Position numbers and translations under genes: made by a program. Below are positions 49,516 through 59,161 of a stretch of 64,000 bases of DNA, piece by piece. Source of the DNA: UBA8752 sp002336475 (lineage in GTDB: Bacteria > Bacteroidota > Bacteroidia > Flavobacteriales_D > Sanyastnellaceae); the NCBI GenBank assembly GCA_943846755.1, contig OX044365.1, positions 992,001-1,056,000 of the forward strand, read 5' to 3'. The notes beneath the pieces are model-generated. The model did no database searches, was not told the DNA's origin, and was given only the letters and a program-made list of their open reading frames with translations. Positions within the stretch are counted from its first letter, which is position 1; each line of letters starts with the position of its first letter.

Positions 49516-50988
49516 TCACGCCCAAGCTGCAGGAGCCCCCAACCACCACATCACAAGGATGATGGCGCATGCCACGAGGTTGAGCACGATTCCTGTACGG
49601 GCCATGGTGTCCATCCCAATCCTGCCCGAAGCAAAAACAATGGCATTGGGCGGCGTGGCCATGGGCAACATAAAAGCGCAACTTGAAGCCAGGGTCACCG
49701 GAACAGCAAAATAAAGGGGGTGCATGCCCATGCCGATGGCCAATGCGCCCACGACGGGGGTCAGCAGCAAAGTCAGCGCCAGGTTGCTCATCAATTCAGT
49801 AGCGAAGAGCCCCATCACCGTCACCAAGGCCAGCATGGCCAGCACAGACCAACCCCATCCCGCAGCTGCATCTGCCATCACACTGGCCCAGCCCGCTGCC
49901 TCGAACCCTTTGGCCAAAGCCAAGCCCCCACCAAACAAGAGTAAAATGTCCCACGGCAACTTCCCCAAGTCCCCCGGCCCCAATAGACGCGGAGCCAGGC
50001 CTGCCCCATCGGGCCCTTGAGGCCCTTGAATTGGATCCGATGCCCCGGTGTCATAGCGGCCTGCTGAAACAGCAAAACAGGCCACCGCAGCGGCCACTGC
50101 GATCGAAGTGTCGTTGAATTTGAAAATCCCGTTCAAGGCCAAATTCAGCGGCACCCTCAACATCCACAATCCCGCCGTTCCTGCAAACAAGACCAACACC
50201 CTTTTTTCGGCCATGCTCATGGCGCCCAATCCACTGCGCTCAGCTGCAATGACTTCGGCAGCACCTCCGCTACCGATACGGGGAACCTTGTGCAATCCCA
50301 CGAGCAAACCGAACACGGTCACGAGCAAGATGAGCGACACGGGCAAACCCACGGCCAGCCACTCCGTGAATCCAATGTCCACGCCGAACCGGTCCGATGC
50401 GACTCCTGCGAGCGCAGCATTGGGCGGCGTGCCCACCAAGGTCGCCATGCCTCCTACATTGGCTGCATAGGCGATACCTAGAATGAGGGCACGCCCCCAA
50501 TGGACGGCCTCGCCGCGCTCCTCAAGCAGCCCGAGCACCGCTGCTGCCATAGGCAGCATCATCAATGTGGTGGCCGTGTTGCTGATCCACATGCTCAAGA
50601 GGGCAGTGGCGAGCATAAACCCAAACAAGGTCCTTCTTGGCCCGCCGCCCAAGCCCCCCAGCAGGTGCAAGGCAAATCTGCGGTGCAAGCCATGACGTTC
50701 CAGCGCCAAGGCCAGCACAAAGCCACCAAGGAACAACCAGATAAACCGGGAACCGAAAGGAGCTGCGGTTGCAGACAGCTCGAGCACACCAAATGTGGGA
50801 AACAGCACCAAAGGCAGCAGGCTTGTCGCGCCGATAGAAACAGCACCACCGAGCCACCACCACAGCATCCACCACGCCGTGCCGGCGAGGGCTGCACCAT
50901 TGACCTCGCCACCTGCAGGCAGGAGCAGCAGGGCCGCTACAAAACCCAACGGACCGCCCCACAGTGCCATGGCCGCCTTGGACATCAT
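49516..50988 (-). CDS. SLC13/DASS-family anion transporter (dicarboxylate or sulfate type)
   Basis: The 490-residue protein is very hydrophobic, with about 11-12 membrane segments. The two family hairpins carry SNT and SN motifs: MWISNTATTLMMLPMA in the first half and ATELMSNLALTLLLTPVV in the second. The segments NVGGMATLVGTPPNAAL and CAFMLPMATPPNAIVFASG are typical of Na+-coupled dicarboxylate/sulfate symporters. It takes up a di- or tricarboxylate or sulfate/phosphate with sodium; the exact substrate is open. The start MMSKAAM at 50988 overlaps the stop of the upstream EEP gene by 4 bp (ATGA), so the longer frame starting at 51066 is rejected and the two genes are likely co-translated. Confidence 0.92.
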   Translation of the reverse strand: MMSKAAMALWGGPLGFVAALLLLPAGGEVNGAALAGTAWWMLWWWLGGAVSIGATSLLPLVLFPTFGVLELSATAAPFGSRFIWLFLGGFVLALALERHGLHRRFALHLLGGLGGGPRRTLFGFMLATALLSMWISNTATTLMMLPMAAAVLGLLEERGEAVHWGRALILGIAYAANVGGMATLVGTPPNAALAGVASDRFGVDIGFTEWLAVGLPVSLILLVTVFGLLVGLHKVPRIGSGGAAEVIAAERSGLGAMSMAEKRVLVLFAGTAGLWMLRVPLNLALNGIFKFNDTSIAVAAAVACFAVSAGRYDTGASDPIQGPQGPDGAGLAPRLLGPGDLGKLPWDILLLFGGGLALAKGFEAAGWASVMADAAAGWGWSVLAMLALVTVMGLFATELMSNLALTLLLTPVVGALAIGMGMHPLYFAVPVTLASSCAFMLPMATPPNAIVFASGRIGMDTMARTGIVLNLVACAIILVMWWLGAPAAWA

Positions 50989-51833
50989 GGCATCAGGGCG
51001 ATGTACACCGGAAGGTGGTCCGAGATGTAAAAACCTTCTATGATTTGCTCTTCGGCGCAGAACCACAAGACCGAACCGCCCCGGACCAAAATGTGGTCAA
51101 TGCGCGGAGCACCCCTCAAGCCCCCGGTGGGAAATCCGGTGTAGGTTCCAATGTTTTTGCGGCAGCGTTTTTCGGCAACGTCATAAGCATCACTCAAGCC
51201 ACCGCCTTCGAGGATGGCCATGCTCAGGCTTTCGGGTTCGGCATTCAAATCGCCCAGCAACACATCAATGTCTGCCCCGCTCATTGCAAACTGCAACGAC
51301 AACATGCGCGCGGCCAAAGCCCTCGCCTCCGCTCCAATGTGCGAAAAGTGCGTGTTGACCACACGGATGATTTTACCGGTTTGTCGGTCGTTGAGCACAA
51401 CGATGGTCGCTGTGCGCGGCAAGGCGGCGTCCCACCCCACTGAACCCGGCACATCGGGTGTGGCGCTCAACCACTTGGTCTCAGCGTGCAGCAAATCAAA
51501 CCTGGCGCGGTTCCAAAAAATGGGACAATGTTCACCTGCTACACGGCCATCATCGCGGCCTACACCGTAATGGTCATGGTTGGGCAAGGCCTCTGCCAGA
51601 TCGTCCACTTGATTGACCAAGGCCTCTTGAAAGCCCAAGATGTCGAAGTAGCCCACGGTCGACGCCACTTTAGACCTGCGCTGTTCCCAAGTCAAGGGGT
51701 CATCGGGGTTGTCGTACCGAATGTTGAACGTCACCACGGCCATCTCGTCGGGATGCTGGCCCCATACAGAACCTGTCACCACCAACACCGCTGCAGCCAG
51801 AGCAGCCATCGCGCGAATTGCACCCATCATCAT
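50985..51833 (-). CDS. Secreted endonuclease/exonuclease/phosphatase (EEP) family protein
   Basis: The 282-residue protein has a signal peptide (RAMAALAAAVLVVTGSVWGQ). The EEP-fold motifs are all present: VTFNIRYDN (about 34-42), DILGFQEAL (catalytic Glu), GRDDGRVAGEHCPIFWN, RVVNTHFSHIG, DVLLGDLNAEPES (catalytic Asp and Asn) and FYISDHLPVYI (final Asp-His). This family hydrolyses phosphodiester or phosphomonoester bonds in nucleic acids, sphingomyelin or inositol phosphates; the substrate cannot be told here. It is the first gene of a minus-strand run that ends at 40291 and overlaps the SLC13 transporter by 4 bp. Confidence 0.92.
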   Translation of the reverse strand: MMMGAIRAMAALAAAVLVVTGSVWGQHPDEMAVVTFNIRYDNPDDPLTWEQRRSKVASTVGYFDILGFQEALVNQVDDLAEALPNHDHYGVGRDDGRVAGEHCPIFWNRARFDLLHAETKWLSATPDVPGSVGWDAALPRTATIVVLNDRQTGKIIRVVNTHFSHIGAEARALAARMLSLQFAMSGADIDVLLGDLNAEPESLSMAILEGGGLSDAYDVAEKRCRKNIGTYTGFPTGGLRGAPRIDHILVRGGSVLWFCAEEQIIEGFYISDHLPVYIALMP

Positions 51834-51916
51834 GACGGCAAGGTAGCATTGATGGGGGGCCTATTTTTGCACTGAGGTAGCGCAATCTGTGCACCAAAAT
51901 TCATCACCGCACTCCA

Positions 51917-53428
51917 TTGGCACGCAACAAAAGGCTCTTTCACAAGGGCGCCATGCTCGAACTCGATATCCTCGATGTCGCCTTTGGCGGCAAGGGGATC
52001 GCCAAGGTTCCCACCGATGACGGTGACTTCACCGTCTTTGTGCCGAATGCCATCGCTGGCCAACGCGTCCGCGCGCGGGTCTCGCTGTGCAAAAGGCGCC
52101 ACGCCGAAGCCCGCATCACCGCAGTGCTGCGCAGGGCACCGGAAGAGACTGAGGTCCCTTATCAGGCCATTCCCGGCGCACCGTACATCACGCTTCCTTT
52201 GGCCGAACAAAAGGCCTTCAAGGAAAAGGTCACACTGGATGTTTACCAGCGCATTGGTGAAGTCGAAAACACCGATGCACTCTACGAGGGGTGGATTGAT
52301 GCCCCGTCACCGTTCCATTACCGCAATAAAATGGAATACAGTTTTGCTGCCATCGGCAGGGGACCAGATGCTGATCCAGACGCCGAGTTTGGCGATGGTT
52401 TTCACCTCGGGTTCAAGGCCCGGGGCACTTGGTGGGCTGTTGAGGACCTGGAAGACGACAGCGGTCTGTTTGACCAGCAATTTGAGCAACTCCTGCCCGA
52501 CATCCGCTCGTGGTGCGAAGCGTCAGGCCTGCCGGCTTGGCACGCGCCCAAGCGAGAAGGTTTCTTCCGATTTCTGGTGGTCAGAAAGAGCCTGGACGCC
52601 GACCGGCTGCTGGTCAATTTGGTGACCACTTCCCACGGATTGGAGCAGTTTGACGTGCGCGAATTCGGACGTCGCCTCGGCGAGGCTTTGGGTGAACGGC
52701 TGGCGGGATTCATTCACACCCTCAACGACGACACTGGCGAGCGCGTTGAAGCCCGCGAAGGGGCTTCCACCCTGATTTCTGGAGTCAACCATGTGATTGA
52801 ACGCCTTCACGGGTTGTCGTTTGAAATCCAGATGAAGAGCTTTTTCCAAACCAACCCACTGTGCGCAGAGCGGCTCTATGCTCAGGTGTTGGCTTATGCC
52901 TTCCAAGAGCCCATCCCCAAGGCAGACTCCGACAAAACCGTGATTATGGACCTGTTTTGCGGAACAGGAACCATCGCTCAGCTGCTCGCCCGAAACACCA
53001 AGAACCGCATCGTTGGTGTGGACCTGATTGAGGAGGCCATCATCGATGCCCGCCGAAGTGCGGAGCGCAATGCAGTAGAAGGAATCGAGTTTCATGCAGC
53101 TGATGTCGGGCGGTTTTTGCTGGATCATCCTGAATACACTGGAACCATAGGCACCATTGTACTGGATCCACCCCGCAGTGGCATCAGTCCCAAATCCTTG
53201 CGTAAGGTCATTCGACTGAAGGCCCACCGGATTGTTTATGTAAGCTGCAATCCCGCCACCCAAGCCCGCGACCTGGTCACTCTGAGGGACGCCGGCTATG
53301 TCCTCCATGGCTTCAAGCTGGTGGACCAATTTCCACACACATCCCACATTGAAGCAGTGGCGTTGTTGGAATTCGACGCCTCCACGGTGCGTAAGCCCGA
53401 ATCAAATGGCGAAATTGCCCCATCATGA
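51917..53428 (+). CDS. rlmD: 23S rRNA (uracil-C5)-methyltransferase, RlmD/TrmA family
   Basis: The 503-residue protein has an N-terminal TRAM domain (LELDILDVAFGGKGIAKVP, VFVPNAIAGQRVRARV) and a C-terminal SAM-dependent methyltransferase of the RumA/TrmA type. Motifs are NKMEYSF, FFQTNPLCAERLY, MDLFCGTGTIAQLL (SAM binding), VLDPPRSGI and YVSCNPATQARD with the catalytic Cys. It methylates uracil in 23S rRNA (RlmD) or a tRNA relative. The cysteine cluster that binds a 4Fe-4S centre in E. coli RlmD is absent: the corresponding region reads VPYQAIPGAPYITLPLAEQK. The first codon is TTG at 51917; the ATG at 51953 is an alternative. The stop overlaps the next gene by 4 bp, indicating an operon with the phosphoribosyltransferase. 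Confidence 0.88.
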   Translation: MARNKRLFHKGAMLELDILDVAFGGKGIAKVPTDDGDFTVFVPNAIAGQRVRARVSLCKRRHAEARITAVLRRAPEETEVPYQAIPGAPYITLPLAEQKAFKEKVTLDVYQRIGEVENTDALYEGWIDAPSPFHYRNKMEYSFAAIGRGPDADPDAEFGDGFHLGFKARGTWWAVEDLEDDSGLFDQQFEQLLPDIRSWCEASGLPAWHAPKREGFFRFLVVRKSLDADRLLVNLVTTSHGLEQFDVREFGRRLGEALGERLAGFIHTLNDDTGERVEAREGASTLISGVNHVIERLHGLSFEIQMKSFFQTNPLCAERLYAQVLAYAFQEPIPKADSDKTVIMDLFCGTGTIAQLLARNTKNRIVGVDLIEEAIIDARRSAERNAVEGIEFHAADVGRFLLDHPEYTGTIGTIVLDPPRSGISPKSLRKVIRLKAHRIVYVSCNPATQARDLVTLRDAGYVLHGFKLVDQFPHTSHIEAVALLEFDASTVRKPESNGEIAPS

Positions 53429-53973
53429 GCGCCTCCAACCCAAGCCATACCGGTGAAGCCGTCATTTTAGATGCACAGCGCATTGCCCGCTGCACCCAAA
53501 GGATCGCCCGACAAATCCTGGAAGACCACCACAATGCCGACCGCATTGTTGTCGCTGCCATCGAAGGCCAAGGGCGGGTATTGGCTGAGCGCATAGCCTC
53601 TGAACTTCGCGATATCGAAGCACCAGAGACCCTGCTCTGCGTCTTGGGCATGGACAAAGAGGCCCCGTTGGACCACCCGATGGAACTCGAAGCTTACGAC
53701 GGCTCTCCTTTTGACAACCAACTCATGGCTGAAGCAGTGGTGATTGTGGTGGACGATGTGCTCAACAGCGGACGGACCCTGTTGCACGGTGTCGCCCATT
53801 TCCTTCCGTCCAGACCCCGACATGTGGGCACCTGTGTTTTGGTGGACCGCATCCACAGGAGGTTCCCCGTCAGGGCAGACTATGTGGGCCAGAGCCTGTC
53901 CACCAACCTCAAGGCGCACATCTCCGTTCAACTGAGCGGACCAGGGCCTGATGTGGCGTTGCTCAAAGACTGA
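53425..53973 (+). CDS. PyrR-like phosphoribosyltransferase
   Basis: The 182-residue protein has the PRPP-binding loop VVIVVDDVLNSGRTLLHG (about 107-124) of type I phosphoribosyltransferases. The downstream VGTCVLVDRIHRRFPVRADYVGQSLST is very like PyrR, the bifunctional pyr-operon attenuator and uracil phosphoribosyltransferase. Its start overlaps the RlmD-like stop by 4 bp, so the two are probably translated together; no pyr gene is beside it. It may act in nucleotide salvage or as an RNA-binding regulator. The 3' end overlaps the convergent shikimate kinase gene by 11 bp. Confidence 0.85.
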   Translation: MSASNPSHTGEAVILDAQRIARCTQRIARQILEDHHNADRIVVAAIEGQGRVLAERIASELRDIEAPETLLCVLGMDKEAPLDHPMELEAYDGSPFDNQLMAEAVVIVVDDVLNSGRTLLHGVAHFLPSRPRHVGTCVLVDRIHRRFPVRADYVGQSLSTNLKAHISVQLSGPGPDVALLKD

Positions 53974-54502
53974 AATCCGTCCTATCCTGGATCATGCGTC
54001 CGACCGATGACAGTCTAGACTCATCCAACGCGTCGGCGTCGACCGTGATGTGGGCTCGGGAATAAAAGGGCTCGCGTTCGGCAAGATGTCCCTCAACGAA
54101 AGCGGGAAATGCCCCAGCCGCGATGCCGTCGAGCATGGGTCGGTTTTTTCGTTTTGTGGCCAACCTGCGGATCAAAGCTGCACTGTCCAACTGAAAGTAG
54201 ACCACCGTGCCCTGCCCCAACATAAACTCCATGTTGTCTGCATAGCACGGCGTTCCGCCGCCCGTAGCGATCACCCTTTGCTGGTCTTCAAGGGCCAGCC
54301 GACGCAACGCCGCTCTCTCGGCCTTTCTGAACCCCTCTTCTCCAAGGTCTTGAAACAAGCCCGAGACATCGCGTCCCAATGACTCAGAAAGGACAACATC
54401 GGTATCGATAAACGGCAGGCGCATGCTGGCGGCCAGGCGTTTTCCTCCTGTGCTCTTGCCAGCGCCCATGTAGCCCACGATGAAGATGCAGCCATTGGCC
54501 AT
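53963..54502 (-). CDS. aroK: Shikimate kinase
   Basis: The 179-residue enzyme phosphorylates shikimate with ATP in aromatic amino acid synthesis. Walker A is GYMGAGKST (about 10-18), followed by the substrate-binding DTD (FIDTDVV), RKAE and the ATGGG loop (about 79-83). The LID-region RPML follows (TKRKNRPMLDGI). Length and motif order fit AroK/AroL. It stands alone on the minus strand, overlaps the convergent phosphoribosyltransferase end by 11 bp, and is divergent from clpB with a 155-bp gap. Confidence 0.95.
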   Translation of the reverse strand: MANGCIFIVGYMGAGKSTGGKRLAASMRLPFIDTDVVLSESLGRDVSGLFQDLGEEGFRKAERAALRRLALEDQQRVIATGGGTPCYADNMEFMLGQGTVVYFQLDSAALIRRLATKRKNRPMLDGIAAGAFPAFVEGHLAEREPFYSRAHITVDADALDESRLSSVGRMIQDRTDFSL

Positions 54503-54657
54503 GCCCCTAAATTAAGGCTTGAACTGTCAAAACGTCACCCAAAACCCCCGTCAACAGACAAAATGTCGGTTTACGTTCAAACGGAGACCGTTGGCACCGT
54601 ATTCGCGGAATGGAACACGCCGGCCCACCAAGGTCCTGCACCCCAATATCTCGATCT

Positions 54658-57298
54658 ATGGAACAACACGCATTTACACTCAAAACCCAGGCCGCGCTGC
54701 AAGCTGCGCAGGGATTGGCCATGGAACGGAAACACACGCAGGTAGAGCCGTTGCACATTTTGCACAGCCTCTTGCACAGCCCAGACCCCTTGCCAGAGCG
54801 CCTCTTGGACCGTTTGGAGGTGCCTGCCACCGCGGTGAAAATGGCCACATTAAAGGCCCTGGACGCATTGGCCACCGCCGATCACCTCCCTGAAAACACA
54901 CCATGGTCTCAGCAGGCCCAAAACACGCTGCGCAGATCCGTAGAGGAAGCACGAAAAGGAGGCGATCAGTATGTCGCGCTGGACCGCATTTTTGCCGCCA
55001 TCCTTGCCGTCAACAGCACCGCATCCCGCATCCTCAAAGATGCAGGGGCCCAATCCGGAGACCTGGCCAGCGCCCTTGACGCACTGAGGAAAGGCCGGAC
55101 CGCAGACAGTGCGAGCCACGAAGACGCCCTGGAATCTCTGTCGAAGTATGCCCGGAACCTGAACGCCATGGCACGGGATGGCAAACTGGACCCCGTCATT
55201 GGCCGAGACGAAGAAATCCGCCGGGTTCTTCAAATCCTGACGCGCCGCACCAAAAACAACCCCCTTCTTATCGGTGAGCCGGGCGTTGGAAAAACCGCCA
55301 TTGCAGAAGGCATCGCCCACCGCATCGTATCAGGCGATGTCCCGGAAAACCTGCTCGACAAAACCGTCCACAGCCTCGACATGGGCGCCTTGATTGCCGG
55401 TGCGAAGTACAAGGGAGAATTCGAGGAACGCCTCAAGGCGGTGGTCAAAGAAGTGACCGAAAGCGAAGGCCGCATTCTCTTGTTCATTGACGAGATCCAC
55501 ACCCTTGTGGGCGCCGGAGGTGGCGAAGGCGCCATGGACGCTGCCAACATCCTCAAGCCTGCCCTGGCCCGGGGGGAGCTCCGCGCTGTTGGCGCCACAA
55601 CGCTCGCCGAATACCAAAAGTTCTTCGAAAAGGACAAGGCTTTGGAGCGGCGCTTCCAAAAAGTGCGGGTGGCCGAGCCCGACCGCGACAGCTCTCTTGC
55701 CATTTTGAGGGGCATCAAAGAGAAGTATGAAGTGCACCACCAGGTCGAGATCCGCGATGAAGCATTGGTGCGCGCCGTGGAATTGTCCAGCCGATACCTG
55801 CCCGATCGCTTTCTGCCCGACAAGGCCATCGACTTGATGGATGAGGCCGCATCGCGGTTGCGGCTCGAAATGAATTCGAAACCCAAGGCGCTGGATCAAT
55901 TGGAGCGGCGCATCACCCAACTTGAGATTGAAAAAGCGGCGATTGCCGGCGAAGACGACCCTGTCAGACACACCGAGCTTGACATCAACCTCGCCAACCT
56001 TCGGGAGGAGCGGGATGGGATGCAGGCAAAATGGACCGCTGAGCGCGATGTCATCGACCAGGTTCAAAGCCTGCGAACGGCATTGGAAGACCTGAAGGGA
56101 GAGGCAGAACGCGCAGAGCGCGAAGGAGACTTCGGCAAGGTTGCAGAGATTCGCTACGGCATCACACGGGAGCGTGAAGCTGAACTCGAAGCGGCCAAGG
56201 CCAAGCTCCTGAGCATGCAAGACGGTTCCAGAATGGTCAAGGAAGAGGTGGACGCAGAAGGGATTGCCGAAGTGGTCAGCTTGTGGAGCGGCATTCCCGT
56301 GGCGCGGATGCTCAAAGGCGACCGCGAGAAACTGCTCGAACTCGAAACTGAATTGGGCCGTCGGATCATCGGCCAATCTGGAGCGGTATCAGCTGTCAGC
56401 GAAGCCGTGCAGGCGCACCCGTTCAGGACTCGCCGACATGGAAAAGCCCATGGGAAGCTTCATTTTCATGGGGTCTACAGGCGTGGGAAAGACTGAACTG
56501 GCAAAAGCGCTGAGCGACTTTCTCTTTGACGACGTCAAAGCCATGGTGCGCTTGGACATGGGAGAATTCCAAGAAGCCCATACTGTCAGCCGCTTGGTAG
56601 GCGCACCCCCGGGGTACATTGGCCACGATGAAGGGGGGCAGCTCACGGAGGCGGTGCGCCGCCGTCCATACAGCGTGGTCCTGCTCGATGAAATCGAAAA
56701 GGCGCACCCGGACGTCTTCAACATCTTGCTGCAGGTGCTGGACGAAGGCCGCTTGACCGATGGCAAAGGAAGGCTCGTAGACTTCAGGAATACACTGATC
56801 ATCATGACTTCGAATGCCGGTCATGCCCAGCTGACGGCGCGGTTTGTCGCGGCCCAAGAAGCTGGCACAGGAGCTGAGGACGCGGCCGAATCAGGTGTGA
56901 TGGACCACACGGCGGCAGAAGCCTTGCGGGGATTCTTGCGGCCTGAATTCATCAACAGGGTGGACGAAGTGATCGTGTTTCATCCCCTGGAGCCATCCCA
57001 CACCAGGGCCATTGTCGGCCTGCAGCTCGCACGTCTCAAGGGACGATTAGAAGACGCAGGGATACAGCTCAAAGCCACTCCTGACGCGCTGGACTGGCTC
57101 ACGCAACAGGGACACGACCCTGAGTTTGGAGCCCGACCGGTGAAACGGTTGATTGAACGTTCGGTACTCAATCCTCTGTCGCGCGCCTTGCTCGCGGGTG
57201 AGGTCGACTCCACTCAGCTTTCCGTCATGGACATCTTTGACGGCAAGGTGGTCTTCCGAGAAGCCTTGGAGGACGAACGGTTGATCGCCGTCAGCTGA
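54658..57298 (+). CDS. clpB: ClpB-type AAA+ disaggregase, interrupted by a one-base frameshift
   Basis: ClpB threads aggregated protein through a hexameric ring with DnaK. The frame from 54658 (EQHAFTLKTQAALQAAQGLAM) carries the N-domain, Walker A1 GEPGVGKT (206-213), Walker B ILLFIDEIHTLVG (about 278-290), the middle coiled coil (about 395-520) and the start of the second AAA domain. At about 56409-56411 the frame changes: after AVSEAV the correct continuation (RRTRSGLADMEKPMGSFIFMGSTGVGKT) is in the +1 frame, to the stop at 57296-57298. Removing one base restores a protein of about 879 residues, normal for ClpB. The unshifted frame ends at 56496, after 34 or so unrelated residues. A sequencing or assembly error, a real mutation or programmed shifting are all possible. 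The gene abuts the convergent FAH-family gene directly. Confidence 0.93.
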
Positions 57299-57916
57299 TC
57301 AGAGTATATCTAGAGCAAACATGGAACGCCCGCCGAGGCGGCCTTCGAGTCGGTCACCCGATTTTACGGGCCCTACCCCGGCGGGCGTGCCTGTGTACAG
57401 CAAATCACCGGTCTTCCAGGTGCTGTATTTGGATACGTGAGCAATCAAAGCATCCACAGGGAACAGCATGTCGGCAGTATGGCCTTCTTGCACCACTTCT
57501 CCATTTTTGAGCAGGCTGAAGCGAACATTCTGAATGTCACCTCCAACATCCGCCAGAGACACCCACGATCTGCCGAGCACAGCACTCCCGTCGAATGCCT
57601 TGGCCTTTTCCCATGGCTTGCCTGCCGCCTTTAGCTTGTGCTGGACATCGCGCGCAGTGAAATCAATGCCCAACCCAATGTGGGTATAGCACCTGCTGGC
57701 ATGGGCCTCATCCACCCACTTTGCCGCGCGGTCCAAGCGCACAACCAACTCCACTTCGTAATGGCAATCCTTTGTCCATTCCGGAATGGCAAAAGGGTGG
57801 TCCTTGTGCAGGATCGCACTCTCAGGCTTGAAAAAAAACAGCGGCTCCGATGGGACAGCGTTGCCCAATTCCGCCGCATGGTCTGCGTAGTTCCGGCCGA
57901 TGCACACAATTTTCAT
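57299..57916 (-). CDS. Fumarylacetoacetate hydrolase (FAH) family protein
   Basis: The 205-residue protein is a short FAH-domain enzyme, as in YcgM/FAHD1-type acylpyruvate or oxaloacetate hydrolases. It shows CIGRNYADHAAELGN (about 5-19), PLFFFKPESAI, the metal-binding EVE (HYEVELVVRLD), THIGLGIDFTARDVQ and GDLLYTGTPAGVGPVKSGD. Metal-dependent C-C hydrolysis or decarboxylation of a 2-oxo acid is expected; the substrate is unknown. The start MKIVCIGRNY at 57916 is preferred over a frame extension of 18 bp. It abuts clpB with no spacing and is 47 bp downstream of the OmpA-family gene on the same strand. Confidence 0.94.
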   Translation of the reverse strand: MKIVCIGRNYADHAAELGNAVPSEPLFFFKPESAILHKDHPFAIPEWTKDCHYEVELVVRLDRAAKWVDEAHASRCYTHIGLGIDFTARDVQHKLKAAGKPWEKAKAFDGSAVLGRSWVSLADVGGDIQNVRFSLLKNGEVVQEGHTADMLFPVDALIAHVSKYSTWKTGDLLYTGTPAGVGPVKSGDRLEGRLGGRSMFALDIL

Positions 57917-57963
57917 GGAACAAAGGTGTGCCATGGAGTTGAATTGCCCGTTCCGGGGCCCGT

Positions 57964-59100
57964 TCAGTCGACCAGCAAGCGCACTTCGACCCGGCGGTCA
58001 AAGCCAGCGCCCCATTCAGGACGTTGCTCTCCGAAATGGGATGCGGTCACGCGGTCATTGGCAATGCCCCGTTCGAGCAGATAGTAGCGCACCACTTGTG
58101 CACGCCTCCGGCTGAGTTCCATGTTGGCCCGCTCTGTGCCAGAAGCATCGCTGTGCCCCGTGACCAAAAGTCTCATGCTGGGCATGGCCACCATCCATTC
58201 CACCAGTGTATTGAGGCCATATTCAGCACTCAGTCCCAAAGCCGCGCTTCCTGAAGGGAACTGTATCGTCAGCATCTCAGGGATGCGGTCCGGCAAAACC
58301 GCAGGGGACCCTCCTGGCAGCCATTGACCATCCGCACCAACCTCGGGAAACCCTCCCGCAGTGCTGCCCCCTGACACACTGCCATTGCCCGATCTGCGCT
58401 CGAGCGCATCCATTCTTGCGGTCAGGTTCCGAAGGGCCTCTGCCAAAGCCCCACGGCCGTCATCAGTTTGTCCAGCACCACCTTCGCCGCCAGCGCCCCC
58501 TAAACCATCGAGTGTACTGGCATCGCCTTCAAGCGCGCCAAAATCAGGGAGCGGTTTGGTTTCGAGCGGATCACTGCCCCCGCGAATCTGTGTCCAGTCG
58601 CTTTCCAATTCTGTTCGCGCCCTCACATCCTCCGCGAGCGCCTTGTTGCTAAACACCCCCATATCGAGGGCCACCAACAGAAGTGCGTTTTCCAGAGCCC
58701 CTTGGACCTGAAAGTAATTCCACTCCTGCAATTCCCAACCGCGTGGAGCCGCCGGCACCTTCCAGCCATCCAAGCCCTCCAGTGCTTCTTTTACCCGCGG
58801 CCTGAAACGTTTGAATTCTATGAGGTTGCCCTCGAGGTAATAAGGGACCGAAGCCTGCACGATTCTGCGCATATCCTTCAATATCCGCGAAACGGGTGTC
58901 CTCAAAGCCACTTGACCTTGATCCAGTATGACCTCTGATGCCAACCTTTCAGTCAGCACTTCCATCACCACCCTTTCGTACCTCCGTGCGGCCTCTGACG
59001 CACTGCCATCCTGTGCCTGCGCCACGGCAATTCCACCCCACAAAAACGCCCCTGTCAGCGACAGAGCGCACAGCAAGTTGAAAGTGGAGCAGCGCAACAT
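57964..59100 (-). CDS. OmpA-family periplasmic/outer-membrane protein
   Basis: The 378-residue protein has a signal peptide ending GIAVAQAQ. Residues 30-170 are helical and unknown; a Gly-rich linker (about 200-265, GLGGAGGEGGAG) follows, with a short coiled coil (LAEALRNLTARMDALERR). The last 110 residues are an OmpA-like peptidoglycan-binding domain: IQFPSGSAALGLSAEYGL, LLVTGHSDASGTERANMELSRRRAQVVRYYL and ASHFGEQRPEWGAGFDRRVEV. It should tie an envelope structure to peptidoglycan. No N-terminal barrel is visible, unlike OmpA itself. It follows the polyprenyl glycosylphosphotransferase gene after 61 bp on the same strand. Confidence 0.92.
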   Translation of the reverse strand: MLRCSTFNLLCALSLTGAFLWGGIAVAQAQDGSASEAARRYERVVMEVLTERLASEVILDQGQVALRTPVSRILKDMRRIVQASVPYYLEGNLIEFKRFRPRVKEALEGLDGWKVPAAPRGWELQEWNYFQVQGALENALLLVALDMGVFSNKALAEDVRARTELESDWTQIRGGSDPLETKPLPDFGALEGDASTLDGLGGAGGEGGAGQTDDGRGALAEALRNLTARMDALERRSGNGSVSGGSTAGGFPEVGADGQWLPGGSPAVLPDRIPEMLTIQFPSGSAALGLSAEYGLNTLVEWMVAMPSMRLLVTGHSDASGTERANMELSRRRAQVVRYYLLERGIANDRVTASHFGEQRPEWGAGFDRRVEVRLLVD

Positions 59101-59161
59101 GGCACCTGCAATTTAACTCATTATGAGCGCCCTATAGCCTCCGCAGACGAAACCACGGGGG

